The notes under the pieces: generated by a model | Told to the model about the DNA's origin: nothing | Database searches by the model: none | What the model saw: the letters and a program-made list of their open reading frames with translations, nothing else | From: Trichoplax sp. H2 | Taxonomy: Eukaryota > Placozoa > Uniplacotomia > Trichoplacea | Assembly (NCBI GenBank): GCA_003344405.1 | Contig: NOWV01000236.1 | Span: forward strand, 1-64,000 | DNA: 64,000 nt | Direction of reading: 5' to 3' | Part shown: piece after piece, positions 11,562 through 24,857 of the stretch | Layout: the number at the start of each line of letters is the position of its first letter | Position numbering within the stretch: the stretch's first letter is position 1 | Translations under genes and position numbers: made by a program

Positions 11562-14500
11562 CTATAAATCAATCGTAGAGTTTGCATGTGTAGAATAGCA
11601 AAATCGATATTTAAAATATTTTAAGTATCCATAGAAATATTTATCAAGCAAATTAGCAATAAGACTACAGTAACATTAATAACGGTTTATAATATACCAT
11701 AAAAATGTAGAAAGTTTTTTGGGATTGAAATTTCTTTACAAAGCCGTCGTTAAAGCGCTATTAGAAGCCTTACGAAGTATTAAACTGAGAATGCTTTCCC
11801 TGTCTCTTACAAGTACTGTACTAGTCGAACTCTAGAGTATAATATTCTACGAGGAATTCACAACGCATATTATGTAGGTGCTTGTATATAAATTATAATA
11901 TTTAGGAACTTACACGTAATACAGTGCTACTGTATACTCAATATTTATGATTTCTACTAGCGCACTAGACAGATACTAGGCGTACTATAGAATTCATCTT
12001 TCATTGGTTCGGCCAAGAAAAATATCTTAAAGATACCGTAGCAAATTTCTAAATGAAAGAAGCATCTATACTGTAGTACTCCATTTGCTGTGTAAGATGA
12101 TGTTTAAGCTGTATAATGCCTGACCAAGCTAGACAGAGTAGACCTGCAAGGTAGCATGAGTGGTAGATCGATTATACAGAACGATATATCGAAATAAATA
12201 TCGCGGATTTCTTGCAGCAATAGCAACTTCAATTTGGTATAACAGTGTTGGAGTTAACCATAACAAACGTTTATAATTATTAAAATACTACAAAGGTTGC
12301 TACCATACGATACTGTAGGCTTGAATACAAGCTACCCAGATAACTTTTCAAATTATTCCGAAGAATTATCACGAGCATCAAATCGTCTACTGTGTACTGG
12401 ACTTTGCAATAATATCAATGATTTTATTATAATACTAACAACTCTGATTTTGTATTAAAGTATTCGAGCTTTATAAAACACAATTATCGTACATTGGTGA
12501 TATAATGTAGACTCAATCACCGGCTATGCAGGTAAATTTCCTCTTAACGTACTTAAATATTAGCGATCTTGCACTGTTCTAGCCATATATTGCCACTAAT
12601 CATGCATGATTATCGTTACTATTCGTTGCTAAATTACCGCAAACTACCACTACAGCAGCAGTGTTATGAACGCAATTAATCGTATATAATTAATATATAT
12701 GGCATACTATGTACAATAGACGACTAAAGTCGACTGTAGTATTTTTTTAGATTGCGTAATATTCATAATATCGACTTTAACTCTGAATTGACAATTAAAT
12801 CCATGACAAACAAACCTTGATAGGCAAAAAATATAATGCGACAATCAAGAAAGTAAATCGTAAATAAATAAATAATATAACACAATACCCTACCACTTCG
12901 CAGACAGAGATATCGTATTAAATTTTTTTAATTTATCTCTGCTATGAAAATACACCTCCAATTCAACGAAGTAATTCTTTATAAGTTATATTTTACAGTA
13001 ATTTTATGACAACAGAAGGTAGAAGTCAATATATACCGACGCATAATCACTAATGCATATTGTAAATACTGGTTATATTTTTTCGGTGCGGATTTGCGCG
13101 CTGAATTAATAAAGGATTTGTTCAAATGTTAAATTTGTACGATTAGTACAGTAGCACCAGTAATATTGAAATCTATCTAAGCATTAACTCCCAAGTTTAC
13201 TTCTATTAATGCAAACTAAAATGTTGAATATTAAAATTAGAATTCTTGTGCAGGAACGTAGATAATCTGGTAATATCTCTTTCCGTGAGTCTAATGGCAA
13301 ATACTTAAAATTATACTTGTCAGTTCGTTCTTAGTCATTACTATTTTATCTGCTAGCGAAGGGTGAGAAATCATAATATCCTCCAAGTTGAAGGCTTAAT
13401 TTCAAATCTCAATGGCAAGAAGACAGTTTTAATGGTCATTGTTGATTATAATTTATAGAAATAGAGTCACTTTCTTCTATATTTTCTCTTATCATTGCAG
13501 TATGGTAACTACAGCAAGAACATAAACTATATCAGATAAAGCTTAGTGTCTATAACGCTATAAGTACATGATTTTCACCCACTTCAGTAAGCATTCGTCA
13601 GTTACGGCACTACTCGTATTAGTAAATATCGATAAAATAAACTTCATGCATCAATCAATTTAACTAAGATTCCATCAGTAAGTATCATTTTAAGTGTGTT
13701 AGTTATGCAATTGTTTTATTATCCAAAGACATTGTCGAACGTTATTTTCTCTTTATTTGTCGTATCCTTACTTTTTATCCAAAGACATATTGTCCTACCT
13801 TATATTATTATTTTAGGTAGCAGTGAAGGTTAAAGTAAGTATCGTATAAAGCTATTTGAGATATTTCCTAGATTACCCTTGATCGATTAGTTTTATTTGT
13901 GTCATATTCAGAGTAACAACATAGAAAGACATAGACATTCTTTTAAATTGATCTTTTATTCATTGATCACAAACGTCTCATTAATCTTGGAATTTGAAAT
14001 TGTAAATACCTGTGTCGCAAGTTTCAAAATTTGGGGATTTGAAATTAATTAATTTAAGAAACAAATTATAAGACTATAGATGAAGTCACGTTTACAAATT
14101 CTAACGTTGCAAATGACTATTTTTGTGCATATAGTAATTAACTAGTAGACAAGCATATTAATATCATTAATTTTACTACAATGAATTATTATTCTAAATA
14201 TGTGCTCATTTATTTCTATTTAATTAAGGGATCCAATACCTGTTTGCCATTGTTGAAATATTAGGATCTATGTTATGTTTTTCTAAACTATATCATAAGT
14301 GCCAACATTTCAGTCTATCGCTTTGCGCACTCACAGAGACTATACCACCATAATACGTATTTTTAGTTCATTAGGATCGACTCTTTCCAAAGTGGTAATA
14401 GAAATATCTTAGTATATCTAAATTTTTTTCTGAACAACTTTTACCGGAATTGATTACTTTGGCTTATTCATTTTATCCTTTTAGAGTAAGACATCCGTTG

Positions 14501-16346
14501 TTATCATATGAAACTTCTAATAGTTTAAGTAAATAGAGTTGAAGGGGCAAGGCTAGTAATTAAATTATAAAATTCGCATAAATGGATATCATTGAACGAA
14601 TTATTGCAATAATTACAAAGCTAGTCATTGTAGTCTTCACCATTTTAGAAAAAAGGGACTAAATTCGCGGATTTGCTCACACTCATTTATTGTCATATCT
14701 CTTTAATGTAGGATAAGCTAGTAAACTATAGAGTAAAGATTTCATTCATATAAAACGCTGTAAATATTGCAAATCTTTACTATAATTATTTCATAACAGC
14801 TTATAGTGATAGTGCTATAAATAAATTGGTAATAGAGACCTGTTCACGATCTTCATTGCTTAAAAATTACTCATAACAGCATTGTGATGGAAAAATGAAC
14901 GTAAGGTAGCATTTTCTATAATGCGCTGTTTCCAATGTCTACTGAGAAATACTTCTCAAAATTTATGGTAATTCGTGCATCACGCACGTTATAATAATTA
15001 AATTTAACACATTACCGGTAACTTTGATCGTAAAATTATCAACTTTTTGAAGTACTGAAATGGAATACTTTAAAAAAATTTCTTTTTGATCGAAAAATTA
15101 CCTTGATCGCTTAAAATTCTATACTTAACCTGACTATTACTTAAATTATTTCGTACGATATGGTGTTCACAACCAGCAACACTGTAGTAGACTCAATCTA
15201 CTACTAATATTCATTAGATATTAGTACTAAATGCCGTAAACTATCCTATGTTTACAATCTTATTTACGGAGCACATTCTCTTGGGATCGTTTTCTAGCTT
15301 TTGTTGATATTATAAAAATGATTACATTTGTTAAAATACTATTACACTTTACAGCTGGTAGCAGTGAAAATTTCAAACTATTTAAGACCATAACTTTGAA
15401 AGATGATTCAAATTGAGAAAGGGCTTCATTGATATTGCCAGGCAGTTGTGCCTGTTAAACATCAAAATGGATTGTATAGTGAAATCCTCTACAATTATAA
15501 TATGCAGATACTTTTTTCTTCTATTATTGGATTAAATTAGATTCACGTATCTGACTGTATAGTCCTACGTAAATAAAATTTTGGTTATATTAAATCCTGG
15601 AAAGCTAAAAGATTTGAAAATTTTGATATTAGGCAGCACCGAATAGTCTATCAATAATTTAAATCAAGTAGATTTTTTATAAATATAGCAACAGTACATA
15701 AATGAATTGTTTTGCGTTGTGTAGATTGCCTAGAAGATATTTTGATACTATAATGAGTAAAACTAGCGACTAAATATAACTATTTCTATTGTAAATCTGA
15801 AAGATTCCCGAAACGTATGATACCAGAAATATAGTTGTTTTTGCGATAATATTTTTAAAATAAATGCTCATCGTCCTAGCAGCAAGTTATGCGAATTATC
15901 AAACAAATAGATTACTTAAGACTCATAATGAAACGTGTGCAGAAAGAGGCTTCTAGAATATTCCATAATAACATTTTTATCTAGCTATCACACCTATAGT
16001 AATCTAGAAATACCCTGGAACTCTTAATAAAGATATACATCAATATTCTTTCAATCAAAGATAAACAATATCCTCATATGTCAGCTGGACTTTTCCTTCA
16101 TTATTACTTTAGCAAGCTATTGAAAGTGTTCGTTGAGTTTGTCAGTTTAGTACTCACACAGCATATGCCAGCTTTTAGTGTTAATGAAGCAATTAGCATT
16201 GTCTGCATTCCCCTAAAGCACTCAATTTAATGCACGGTCATAGTTAAAGGCCACAAAGAAATACTTACTGGTACAAACTGAAATAAAACTAGGCACTCTT
16301 TGTCAGTTGTTATATAGCTATTCCCGGTTGTACGGTAAAATTAGAC
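11562..16346. other. AT-rich intergenic, no gene seen
   Basis: Almost 5 kb without an ORF or exon chain that I can defend. Only scattered short A/T-rich direct and inverted repeats are present. Confidence 0.4.
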
Positions 16347-17161
16347 TTATCAAAAGTTACAATCAAGGAAACAACTTTCAGCTGCCGCATCATTTTTAAA
16401 ATTATATAACGGCTAGAAGAAATGTTTACTCATTAAATTTTAATTCTAATAAAATCATTTTCTAATTATTTTGCTGTAGGCAAAATAATAAAGTAGAAGA
16501 TAAAGCACTATCGTTCGTAATTGTTAGCTCAACTAACCATACGCGATCAGTGATAGATACTGATAGTTAGTATTCGTAATACCATCTCACCAAATGTCTT
16601 CTTAAACTTAGTATGAACATAAATCAGTGAGAATAGAGTGCTATGTCATGAAAATACTACTAGTATTGATACACATAATGTATGCTACAGTATTCACGTA
16701 TTAATTTAGTTTGATGATTTAGTTTTGATTTCTATTAATACACGATCCTCTTAACAGAGGATCTTGTAGCTTTTTAGACTTACATCCCGATTAGAATACT
16801 GCGTTATTTATACTTGCCTCAGTTGAATTTGTGAAGTAATTTACAGGATTGACATTTGCAAAATAATGATTTTTCTCTCTAGCATAGATTAAAATTAATG
16901 TTCAAAAAATTATAAATGGTTAATTTAAGAACCATTGTTGCAACAACTTAGAACCCAGTAGCGATATTGATAGCAAATGCTCACAATTCAACTGTAGGTT
17001 TGGCAAGATATTAATTACCATAGTATCTGCCTTCATACTGACCATCTATGAAAGAGATCTTCTGATACCTTTGTACGTAGATTGAAGATAGTTAAAGTAT
17101 CAGGGTATTTTCTCAGTTGTCATACTAAGAAAATTGAAAAAAATGACCTAAAGTGTAATAT
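16347..17161 (+). repeat. Haplotype duplicate, filled allele (gap 4)
   Basis: 815 bp repeated at 17517-18332 with scattered substitutions and a one-base indel. Both copies include the small perfect hairpin GATCCTC..GAGGATC (here near 16745-16764). This copy runs into an insertion at 17162. Confidence 0.92.
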
Positions 17162-17496
17162 TGTCACAACCCTCACTTGTGGCAAAGGAAAGTAAAGAAC
17201 TCTAGTGTAATTACTTAAAACTTGGGCTATTTCTCCCAGTACTTTCAGTTTCTATGAGAGAAGTATTTGAGAACTCGATTTCTCGGCTGATCTCCACAGA
17301 CAAATGACTAATTATTACACTATTCTTCACGATATGAGTCTTGCCGTTTCTTGAGCAATTACTTACTTTATTCTACAAACATGCGCGCTTAAATAGGTTT
17401 CAACAGTGAATTCCAATATTAACGAGTGAGAATTCATGCTTTACAAGTTACATTAATTAGTATAATACCATTACTAAATATACATGTCGATATTCT
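17162..17496 (+). mobile_element. TGT..ACA element family 2, 5' part, cut by the gap
   Basis: It begins TGTCACAACCCTCAC after the putative target AATAT (17157-17161). The empty allele shows AATAT once at 18328-18332. From 17183 on it matches the second copy at 21784 onward. The first eight bases (TGTCACAA) equal those of family 1, although the interiors differ. Confidence 0.85.
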
Positions 17497-17516
17497 NNNN
17501 NNNNNNNNNNNNNNNN
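17497..17516. other. Assembly gap (20 N)
   Basis: Run of 20 N between two alleles. Confidence 0.99.
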
Positions 17517-18332
17517 TTATCAAAAGTTACAATCAAGGAAACAACTTTCAACTGCCGTATCATTTTTAAAATTATATAACGGCTAGAAGAAATGTTTACT
17601 CATTAAATTTTAATTCTAATGAAATCATTTTCTACTTATTTAGCTGTAGGCAAAATAATAAAGTAGAAGATAAAGCACTATCGTTCCGTAATTGTTAGCT
17701 CAACTAACCATACGCGATCAGTGATAGATACTGATAGTTAGTATTCGTAATACCATCTCACCAAATGTCTTCTTAAACTTAGTATGAACATAAATCAGTG
17801 AGAATAGAGTGCTATGTCATGAAAATACTACTAGTATTGATACACATAATGTATGCTACAGTATTCACGTATTAATTTAGTTTGATGATTTAGTTTTGAT
17901 TTCTATTAATACACGATCCTCTTAACAGAGGATCTTGTAGCTTTTTAGACTTACATCCCGATTGGAATACTGCGTTATTTATACTTGCCTCAGTTGAATT
18001 TGTGAAGTAATTTACAGGATTGACATTTGCAAAATAATGATTTTTCTCTTTAGCATAGATTAAAATTAATGTTAAAAAAATTATAAATGGTTAATTTAAG
18101 AACCATTGTTGCAACAACTTAGAACCCAGTAGCGATATTGATAGCAAATGCTCACAATTCAACTGTAGGTTTGGCAAGATATTAATTACCATAGTATCTG
18201 CCTTCATACTGACCATCTATGAAAGAGATCTTCTGATATCTTTGTACGTAGATTGAAGTTAGTTAAAGTATCAGGGTATTTTCTCAGTTATCATACTATG
18301 AAAATTGAAAAAAATGACCTAAAGTGTAATAT
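17517..18332 (+). repeat. Haplotype duplicate, empty allele (gap 4)
   Basis: Near-identical copy of 16347-17161 that reads straight through the insertion site into gcaaagag. Confidence 0.92.
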
Positions 18333-21300
18333 GCAAAGAGATTTACCACGATTCGATAGCCACTTTTCATTAGAATTTTTCCATAAATAGAATGAAAATG
18401 GTTACGTATAGTATGGTGATAAGCGGAGTAGATTGTCTTTGATCACTTATTAGGTATTATACGCATTTTATAATGCTTACTCACAACCAAGATATAAGTT
18501 GCAGAATAATGTGTACATACCGTATGCAATTCTTATTTCTATTTTTAAAATTCTTAATTAAAAGCTCAAGGCTTGATTCGAATGGAAAATCGCTTTTTAA
18601 AAAATCGTTACGGAAGAGTACAATAAGCTAACACTAAATAGAATGGAAGTAGTACTTTAACTTCCGATAGAATATTCACAAAAAGTCATCACTTATTAAG
18701 GTAAGGGCGTAGATGCGTATCCGTCATACTTTTAGTAAAATTGTTATTAGTGATATTTTTATTGCTGGCGCTTATAGCGAACAATATTTGACGGATTTTG
18801 TCTGTAATACTCTGATTGTTTTAGTTTAAATCGATTGAAATGTGATTTAAAAATTCAATATAATCATACTAGCAATGTTCGGTTCAACATACAAGTAGTT
18901 ATTAACAATGCTGCTACTCCTTTCTAACACATATAAATATGCAAAATACAATAAGAATCAAAGTAAGTTGTGCACCATTTTCATTTCATAGATATAAGTA
19001 AAATATTAGAGAATTTAAAGAATCGAACAAGGAATAATTGTGTTCCTTTAAATGCTATCCATCAATCGTTATTAACTAATTTAGATGGTTTTAAAATCAA
19101 ATAAAACCGAAAATTTAGCCCACAAACTTCGTATTATAGCTTATTTTCGGTACTGGTAATAGTTCTGTAATGTTATCGTAAATAAGAGCTTTAAGTTATA
19201 CCTGTGTCTTCACTTGTTAATTATACCAAATGCAGTCATGGAGGAATAATACAGTCTACATTGATATCATTTATATCTTTTGGATATTTAAGAATCTGCT
19301 ACTGTAATTGAAAGTTAGCTTTACATACAGATCGATCGAATTTTATGATGAGTTTGTGTAGTATCTTTTGTTTTCGAGCAGCTATTATAAGGAAAATCAC
19401 TTAGTTGCTGTCTTTTATTAACAGTATTAGAAGGCAAAAGCAGACGACTTAATTTTCCTACTGTACATGTTCGTCTACAAACGAAAAATTGCTATTGAGA
19501 TAGTTTATGTCAGCTATTCAATAACACTTGACAATTCATATTAGCTATGCAGCACATAATGTAATCAATTAAAAGTTCTTTAGTTGATTATCAAAAACTA
19601 CTGTAACGATTATAGTTGCCTAAAAATAAGTGATAATTATGCGTATTATAATTTCTGCCCAGCGGACATTTCCATCGTTCCACTATTAATTCTAAATATC
19701 CTAAAGTGTAAGGTAATTGTAATTTATATTCTACTTTCCATTTTATCATAATTAAGTGAGTTCAACTATAGTAAAGTAAATAAAGTTACTTAAATTTTAC
19801 TACCGCATGGTTGATAATACTTGAATTATAGGATGGGCATGTGGCCAACACTAAATTAATTCAGCCAGATCAGTACCGTACCATAGCCACTATCAATCAT
19901 TCAAGTACAGTATAATAATCATAAGCAAGTTAGTCATAACGGGGCTGTATAAATGAAGAAAGTCGGGTAAGACTAACTTGTATCAGTAAAACCACCAAGT
20001 ATTTTAACAGAGGCTACTTGCAATAATTTTTGCGTATAACAATTATCAATCGAGCTTTATAACTAACTGTATTCGAATATTTTATTTTTTCCGGAGGAGA
20101 GAAATGTATATTTTAATAATTTAAAATCAATCTTAAAATAGCTACGATATTGATTTACAGCAAAAAAATTTTCTAATAGCTCTTCATTAGAGTAAAATCA
20201 TTTATTTCTCATATTTTTACCTTCAATTCTAAAAGTAATGGCAAAGGCTATAGTAAAATTTTTCATTTCTTAAATATAATACTTTTTACTTTATTAAGTA
20301 TGCAACTAAGCCTAAGGAATCGCTATAAATGAATTAATTCTACTTTATTTAGAGTTAATTACGAGTCATAATGGTAGAATTTTAGTAACATTTCAGATAA
20401 TCCTTTAATTGAATAAATTTTCATCGTTTCCTTGTTAATAAACAAACAATCCAGCTACTACCGCAATCACGATCGAGAATGTTTTATTTATATTAAAAAA
20501 TAAAGGCAGTTTGAATTTTAAATTTGATTATCATATTTATAAAGTATAGTAGTTAACAGTGAAAGGAACTAATTTATTCTCTAGAGATACTATTATCAAG
20601 TAACAATTGTGTTGCATGTTCAGTAATATTGCTAATATGCCAGTAAGACTAACTCATAAGACTCTTACTGTGATAGTAGTATTTAATATTCAATAATCAC
20701 GACTTAAAGCTTTATAACAATGATATAGCTATTATCTTATTTTATTAATTGGACAAAAGTCAGAGTCGTCATTTTGGAGGACTTTTAGTATAGTTAATCG
20801 TCAAATCTATCATATTACTATCTTGCACTTCCTTCATTTATTTTTTTATTTATTTATTTGACTATAGTTAAGAAAATTATAAAATGTCATGTTTCATTCG
20901 ACGCTAAGCATAATGCTATACGTATACTTTAGTTTATTCGTTCATTATTAACGAAATTAATATAGACTTAGATGATGCATATTAACCCATAAAATAATGT
21001 CTTGTTCTAACTTGATTCATTTCTCTTTAGACTGGGTAATTGCTTCGATAGTCGATTGAAGTTATTTCCAAAATATAATAAAGTTATTTTTCAAATTTTT
21101 GTAAAGACAATAAAACAATTTCAATTTATTTCTAACCGTATCTTCTTCAATTCTTCTTTGTTTTTTAAATCATTCAAGAAGAGATAAAGACGAATAGCCT
21201 TAAAATAGTTATTATTATCTATATCAAGACATTAAAAGAATTTGCCTTCGGGTGTCTATCATTTCCTAGATAATTAAGAATATATTCTAGACAGTGTAAG

Positions 21301-21622
21301 CAGGAAACTAGAATATTAAGTCAAATTTTTTTGAATTATGTATCAATCTATTCTATAGATACTGACTGTTTTTTCATTGTTAATATGTCCTTTTTCTTCA
21401 ATCTCATAAATATTCGCTTGGAAACTGATATTGCTAATCGAATTAATACAGCGCTATTGGATGATATAGACATAAATTTAATTAAGAATTAATCTTTACT
21501 ATGCTATCTACATTGATTAGTAAGTTCATAACTGCCGTCGACTGGTGAATGAACTTAACGGTTATTATGTAATAGCTTTAGAAAGAAACATGGAGTTATT
21601 TGTAGCTTTAACTATCAGCTTT
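18333..21622. other. AT-rich intergenic, no gene seen
   Basis: No coding, RNA or repeat feature was recognised apart from low-complexity A/T tracts (for example the TTTA run near 20840-20860). Confidence 0.4.
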
Positions 21623-21763
21623 TGACAATTACAAATGCCAATATCGTAATTACGTTATACATTATTTGAAATGAAGACTTTACCTAATCATATCGATATA
21701 GATTCGATCGCTATTTTTATTTAGCACGACATAATTATTTCCGTCTAAATTGTCATTGATTGT
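21623..21763 (+). repeat. Haplotype duplicate, empty allele (gap 5)
   Basis: 141 bp repeated at 22346-22486 with one or two differences. Here it is not preceded by the family 2 element. Confidence 0.9.
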
Positions 21764-21783
21764 NNNNNNNNNNNNNNNNNNNN
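21764..21783. other. Assembly gap (20 N)
   Basis: Run of 20 N between two alleles. Confidence 0.99.
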
Positions 21784-22350
21784 CAAAGGAAAGTAAAGAA
21801 CTCTAGTGTAGTTACTTAAAACTTGGGCTATTTCTCCCAGTACTTTCAGTTTCTATGAGAGAAGTATTTGAGAACTCGATTTCTCGGCTGATCTCCACAG
21901 ACAACTGACTAATTATTACACTATTCTTCACGATATGAGTCTTGCCGTTTCTTGAGCAATTACTTTCTTTATTCTACAAACACACGCGCTTAAATAGGTT
22001 TCTACAGTGAATTCCAATATTAACGAGTGAGAATTCATGCTTTACAAGTTACATTAATTAGTATAATACCATTACTAAATATACATGTCGATATCCTCAG
22101 ACTTAGATAGCTACAAGCTATCAGGTGTTAAGACGCTTAACCTTCGTCCATATACAGCTCAATTTTTAGAGATTAACACAACTTATAAACCTACAGTAAA
22201 TTAACTGCTAACAACTTCTATTTTTATCTCATTTCTACCATCCTATTATCAGCTACAAGCGCATTAAAACATAGCACATAACCTTATCTTATCTATTCAT
22301 AAGCATTCATTAATTTACAGTTACTTAATTAGTAACGGCGTACCGTGACA
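21784..22350 (+). mobile_element. TGT..ACA element family 2, 3' part with the right end
   Basis: The first ~310 bases match 17183-17496 closely, then the copy continues to ACCGTGACA at about 22350. After that the locus resumes (attacaaatg). The first ~21 bases are lost in the gap, so the full element would be about 590 bp. The ends TGTCACA and (C)GTGACA are near-inverted. No coding capacity is seen. Confidence 0.8.
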
Positions 22351-22486
22351 ATTACAAATGCCAATATCGTAATTACGTTATACATTATTTGAAATGAAGA
22401 CTTTACCTAATCATATCGATATAGATTCGATCGCTATTTTTATTTAGCACGTCATAATTATTTCCGTCTAAATTGTCATTGATTGT
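22346..22486 (+). repeat. Haplotype duplicate, filled allele (gap 5)
   Basis: Second copy of 21623-21763, lying between the family 2 element and an intact family 1 element. The first five bases (tgaca) coincide with the end of the element, so the exact junction is ambiguous by a few bases. Confidence 0.85.
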
Positions 22487-22491
22487 ACATT

Positions 22492-22496
22492 ATCAG
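22492..22496. repeat. Target-site duplication ATCAG, left
   Basis: ATCAG directly before TGTCACA; repeated at 23127-23131. Confidence 0.9.
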
Positions 22497-23126
22497 TGTC
22501 ACAAAACAGCTTTGCAACAAGATAACGTAATATACGATCAATAAGTCAATTCCTTGAACCACATATCAGGGAACGATATCTGCACTATCACAAACACTTT
22601 TGCTCTACTAGCAGTCTACACAAAGACTTAGACGCCTCATATTTTACATTAAACACTAAGTTTAAGAATCCACTTTATTACACGATATACTGCATTTATA
22701 TACTATTCCTCAATAGTTCATTAGTCATAGTTAGTACGATTAACTTTGGAATTATTTACTGAATTAGATAATAATTTTAGCTACTGCTCCCTTAATGCAG
22801 GCAACAGTATTTACGAACATAGACATCTGATGACTAATACAGAATAGTCGGATTACGATATGTCCTATCACGGAATATTTCCACGATAATTTACAATCTA
22901 CTATAAGTAAGTTACAATCACAATGACTCGAACTGTAAGTAGATGATTTGCATTCCCTATTATAATCATTAATTTCAGTATGTGTATATGTGTCACTATC
23001 ATAAAAAGTCAGTGCTATATCAAAACACAGTATATCCAAATTAGAAGTTAATTAAACAAGGAAAGGCTAACAGAATTATCCTCATATAGATATTTCTAGT
23101 CTACTACAGTATATAACACTGTCACA
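22497..23126 (-). mobile_element. TGT..ACA element family 1, intact 630-bp copy
   Basis: It begins TGTCACAAAACAGC, ends AACACTGTCACA, and is bounded by perfect ATCAG duplications, so both ends are certain. The termini form a 7-base inverted pair (TGTCACA/TGTGACA on the opposite strand). Read on the minus strand it has a TATATAAA box followed by an AATAAA-like motif (here TAATAAA) in its latter half. The minus-strand ORF at 22764-23039 lies inside it but has no recognisable domain, and the same region is broken in other copies. TG..CA ends with a 5-bp duplication fit a solo LTR. Ginger-type DNA transposons also start TGT and give 4-5 bp duplications. Confidence 0.92.
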
Positions 23127-23131
23127 ATCAG
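23127..23131. repeat. Target-site duplication ATCAG, right
   Basis: Matches 22492-22496. Confidence 0.9.
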
Positions 23132-24550
23132 TTTGTGTCGAATGTTTGTAAGTTTCGTTAATTAATTTTATTTTCCAATAAAGATGGTATTACTCCAACC
23201 TGATTTTAATAAAATCCATCAATATGACTACGTAATTTTAATTATTGAACTGCTTTCTTTATTCATATGTATTATTGATCTATATTTGCTTTATGTTTAG
23301 ACGTCAATACTAAAGACGTCAACAAGATACTATGGTAGCATTATTTACTTAATTTCAATATAGTAACTATGACTAATTGTATTAATAATAGTCAATTTGA
23401 TTTAAAGATGGCCTTCTCAGTATGAACCTACTTTTGACCTACAAAAATCAAAACATCATAATCTTGAATGATAGCGATTTGACGATTGTCCGTATTGAAA
23501 ACAGAATTGCGCTCTTTCTGTCATATTAACGCATTATTGCTTTTAACGCGTATTAATTATATTGACTGTGATCAAAACTGTTAAATTCGAGATTATAACT
23601 TAATCGCATTTATGTCCTGGTAAATTATTACGTATGATGGTGATTAGTGCTATCCAATCTACTCATGTGTCTATCATATCCATTAACTAGCCGACAGCTT
23701 GGACACATTGCAACTTGAAGAATCGATGAAGTTGTTGATTATAAGTTATTATTTTGTTATTGTAATTGTTATTGTTATGACTGCAAGTAAAATGCTAACT
23801 CTTAAATATCTTGTTTAGACTAGATACTTTTTTAATCACCAGGATATTTCCGATAAAAGAGGAAGAACCGATTGACTAAGACAAGGAATAGGAAGGAGAC
23901 TTGCCCATTACCTTTATTCGATTCAATATAAAATTAATATGACGTTTCTAAGTCGAAAATAATAATTTGATCGCAATTACGGTAAATGCATATACTGTAC
24001 CAATTTTGATCAACACGTACGTAGTAATAGAGATTATTATAAACTCTCTAGTTATAGTAGATATCTTATAGATTATATCGCTATCCTATATTGGTAATTG
24101 ACAATTGATGGAAATTAAAAGAAATAACGATGATTGACAGTGCAGTAACCTCCAGATATATTTATTATAAATATATATTCGTGTCTGTACGTATATCCAA
24201 ATGTATTTTTGTTTGCACTCTGTACCTTTTATTGTCATTAATCAATGCAAATTAAGCAGTGCGTCGGCTAAGTTAGTAACAGTATACAATATATGTAAGA
24301 ATGTCATAATTATTGTGCCACAAGCCATCAATCAAATTAAAGTTCTGAATCTTATTTAGATTCGATATTTTAGATTATTATCCATCATCTATCCTACGTC
24401 TTCACTCATTCTGTAATCGCGGCCTCCATTACCCAATCATAAGTACCATGATGGCATTACAACAATAGAAGCAACCTAGATTTAATTTGATAAACTATTT
24501 ATTCACCAGACCGTATTTACGCGATGTTATTATTTCCTAAGAAACAGATC
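23132..24550. other. AT-rich intergenic, no gene seen
   Basis: No exon-like sequence was recognised. Confidence 0.4.
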
Positions 24551-24857
24551 ATAGCTATTGTTTAGTAGATTATACTTTACAATGTATTCAAAAATATCTA
24601 ATTTGAGCAAGCAACATTTGATCTTCTCATTAAAAATAATAAATAATATCTCACTACAGCAGTTCTGTTATATATGAATACTGTGAATATATGAATAGCT
24701 ATTGTTTAGTAGATTATACTTTACAATGTATTCAAAAATATCCAATTTGAGTAAGCAACATTAATCTGTATATTATAGCAACGTTTGATCTTCTCATTAA
24801 AAATAAAAAATGATGCTCACTACTGCAGTTCTGATATTTATGAATACTGTGAATGGA
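24551..24857 (+). repeat. Two-copy tandem duplication, ~145-160 bp units
   Basis: The unit starting atagctattgtttag at 24551 is repeated from 24695. The second unit carries about 20 extra bases in the middle (taatctgtatattatag) and scattered substitutions. Both end in a motif like gaatactgtgaat. Not coding. Confidence 0.85.

Noticed and set aside
22764-23039. 91-codon minus-strand ORF
   Set aside because: It lies wholly inside mobile element family 1, shows no domain, and the same region is interrupted in other copies.
2010-23126. Reading the TGT..ACA elements as part of an endogenous retrovirus
   Set aside because: No gag, pol or env-like ORF and no internal region is present; only LTR-length units are seen.
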